This document shows positions 48,890 to 50,342 of a DNA stretch of 50,342 nucleotides, piece by piece. Made by a program: the position numbers and the translations under genes. The stretch is taken from IMG/VR virus record IMGVR_UViG_3300030333_004789, positions 1 to 50,342 of that record; one strand, written 5' to 3'. Origin of the DNA: a virus. How positions within the stretch are numbered: the stretch's first letter is position 1; each line of letters starts with the position of its first letter. Under the pieces are notes generated by a model. It made no database searches, was not told where the DNA came from, and worked only from the letters and a program-made list of their open reading frames with translations.

Positions 48890-49114
48890 TTAAGGTTCAG
48901 TTGCGTGGCATTCGTAACAACGATTAACCACATTCAAAGTTTCGTATATGTCTTCTGACTCTCTAATCGTCTTAAATTCCCACTGGTACTGTTTGCACAT
49001 GGCTCTGTCTGCTGCCTCTCTGGCGCGGGATAATGCCCCCAAATACATGGAGTACAGAATCCCCAACATGGCTATCACCAGCAGCACCTCCAGTAATGTG
49101 TGTGCCTCCATCAT
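48890..49114 (-). CDS. Pseudopilin-like small protein, 74 aa
   Basis: AHTLLEVLLVIAMLGILYSM (4-23) matches the prepilin N-terminal helix, including the conserved Glu five residues after the cleavage site, but Ala replaces the usual Gly at -1. It is followed by LGALSRAREAADRAMCKQ, close to the LPALSRAREKA stretch that follows the helix in many Verrucomicrobia, Lentisphaerae and Planctomycetes pseudopilins. The C-terminal part has CYECHATEP. It overlaps the fibre gene stop by four bases. A phage-encoded decoy or membrane anchor is possible. Confidence 0.6.
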   Translation of the reverse strand: MMEAHTLLEVLLVIAMLGILYSMYLGALSRAREAADRAMCKQYQWEFKTIRESEDIYETLNVVNRCYECHATEP

Positions 49115-50342
49115 AACTTCGCCTCCAATTCTTCAATCCGCTTTAACGCATCTTGTAGTGCTGCCCATAGAATCGGAACCATCCCCGCTTGGTCTACTGT
49201 CTGATAAATAGGTTCTCCATTTTCGTCTGTAGCATCCTTATCTACCGCCACCAGCCTGTTGTGAGGTATCTTTTCTTTAACCTCATGGGCTAGGAATCCT
49301 ATTCGGCTTGTGTCATTTGTTATGGCTAGGTCTTGACCCTTTTCATTCCAATCAAATGAGTAAACATTCAGCCCCTTAACTAAGGATGAGGCACTAGAAC
49401 TATTCCAAGCCTCTACATTTGTTTTAAGGCGATAGTCTGAACTAGCGTAAATCTGGTAGCTGTTTCCCGACCCGTCGTACCAATATGGCATGGCACTAGA
49501 ATTAGCGTAAATTGTTCCGTACCCAGAGTTATAGGAACCGCCTCCAGCCGCCATAGCGTAACCGCCAGCTATTTGTGAAGAGATTCCCGACTGCGCTGGA
49601 GCAATGTAAAATGCTGTGTTACTCTTATCGTATAGTGCGGTAGCCTTTATGCTGCCATTGACATATAATGGGTAATTTGCAGATGACCCTGCTGACACGC
49701 CATTAGCTATGTTAACCTCACAATCAATGAAGAAATCGTTTGAGCTATCGTTGTAAATTAAATCCTGAGCTTTCTTTGTAGTGGTGCTTGCGGAGTAAAC
49801 GGCTAGTTGTAAGTCACCATCTGAATTGGTTGTCTCACTACTACTAACAGTCCCGCTGCCGCCGCCGCCGCTGCCAGTTCCGTCTGCTTCTATGATTACG
49901 CCATCGCTTTTAACCGCTAGATATTTAGCGACTGTCCCAGTTCTACTACCACTCCCGTACCCATTTAGCTTTATATCACCATTGCCAAGAATGGTCATGT
50001 TGGTGGTTCCATTTACCCCATTGTCTCTGAAGCAAATATCTTCCCCGCTGCTAGTGGCTATAGTCAGGTGAGCATTGTCGGTGTCTGTAGCCTTGATGAA
50101 ACCTCTAGTATTCCCATTTGACGTTATTAAGTTTATCTGGCTTTTAAAGTTTGCTGTGTTTGCAAAATAGCTAGTCCCATGAACATAAAGACCGTAGCTC
50201 CCGCTATGTGCGCCTCCTACTCCAAGTCTTTGAGCTATGTCTGTATCGCCATCAGTATTTATTACGACATGGCCAAACGAACCACCCGCCCCTAAACTCA
50301 AACCCTTGCCACTCTCTCCCCTTAACTTAAACTCTGAAGCTG
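49111..50342 (-). CDS. Tail fibre with C-terminal S74 intramolecular chaperone, 5' partial
   Basis: The frame is open to the right edge of the window, so only the C-terminal about 410 residues are seen. The visible part starts beta-rich and repetitive (GHVVINTDGDTDIAQRLGVG, then a Gly/Ser linker GTGSGGGGSGTVSSSE). It ends with the peptidase S74 chaperone: SSDYRLKTNVEAWNS, FDWNEKGQDLAITND, IGFLAHEVKEKIPH and a C-terminal coiled coil (ALKRIEELEAKL). These domains trimerise fibres and cut themselves off near the SD/DYRLK site. It is likely the receptor-binding fibre or spike. Confidence 0.88.
   Translation of the reverse strand, partial: ASEFKLRGESGKGLSLGAGGSFGHVVINTDGDTDIAQRLGVGGAHSGSYGLYVHGTSYFANTANFKSQINLITSNGNTRGFIKATDTDNAHLTIATSSGEDICFRDNGVNGTTNMTILGNGDIKLNGYGSGSRTGTVAKYLAVKSDGVIIEADGTGSGGGGSGTVSSSETTNSDGDLQLAVYSASTTTKKAQDLIYNDSSNDFFIDCEVNIANGVSAGSSANYPLYVNGSIKATALYDKSNTAFYIAPAQSGISSQIAGGYAMAAGGGSYNSGYGTIYANSSAMPYWYDGSGNSYQIYASSDYRLKTNVEAWNSSSASSLVKGLNVYSFDWNEKGQDLAITNDTSRIGFLAHEVKEKIPHNRLVAVDKDATDENGEPIYQTVDQAGMVPILWAALQDALKRIEELEAKL

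Overview
The window is most of the genome of a tailed bacteriophage with a short-tail (podovirus-like) architecture. Both ends cut through genes: a VWA-domain protein on the left and an S74-chaperone tail fibre on the right. The evidence for a phage is a coherent set of terminase, portal, scaffold, capsid, tail and lysis genes together with a replication and recombination module. A tyrosine integrase with an adjacent excisionase-like HTH protein suggests a temperate life style. The host is not directly visible. One small protein (48890-49114) has a prepilin-type N-terminus followed by an ALSRARE sequence, a combination typical of pseudopilins from Verrucomicrobiota, Lentisphaerota and Planctomycetota, so a PVC-group host is a reasonable but weakly supported guess.

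Layout. Positions 1-10177 are on the plus strand. They hold a VWA/MIDAS protein, a run of small unknown genes, a sigma-region-4-like HTH protein, a terminator region, tRNA-Cys(GCA) and an RlpA-like wall hydrolase. A DNA-metabolism operon follows: putative ssDNA-annealing protein, four PD-(D/E)XK nuclease-like proteins and DnaB helicase. The stretch ends with two HTH proteins and the integrase. Positions 10178-10353 are a structured non-coding region that may hold attP. Positions 10354-43987 are minus-strand virion genes. Read in transcription order they are small proteins, portal, scaffold, capsid (followed by a strong terminator), a tail protein fused to a phosphoesterase-like domain, a VWA virion protein, a glycosyltransferase, two fibre-like proteins with related N-termini, a tail nozzle-like protein, several internal-protein candidates and a 3828-residue polyvalent protein. 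The large terminase (44251-45723) stands alone on the plus strand. Positions 45744-50342 are again minus strand and read fibre, pilin-like protein, mini-MscS, lipoprotein, acidic protein, small membrane proteins, holin-like protein, a nested spanin-like pair and two small basic phage proteins.

How the parts fit. The early operon copies and recombines DNA (DnaB, annealing protein, resolvase-like and RecB-like nucleases). The minus-strand genes build the particle. The giant protein combines an HExxH metalloprotease motif, a methyltransferase-like fold and an ADP-ribosyltransferase domain, which fits a protein delivered with the DNA to act on the host. The right cluster is probably lysis plus envelope-targeting functions.

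A recurring near-palindrome, core ACCTNAGRTTAT, sits directly against the start codons of genes on both strands (4054, 9231, 24030, 31724, 46695) and once 45 bases upstream of 47574. It is the most likely phage-specific control element here. Several genes too short for ordinary ORF calling were recovered: 1088-1249, 10097-10177, 45744-45863, 46380-46586, 47217-47363 and 47654-47782.
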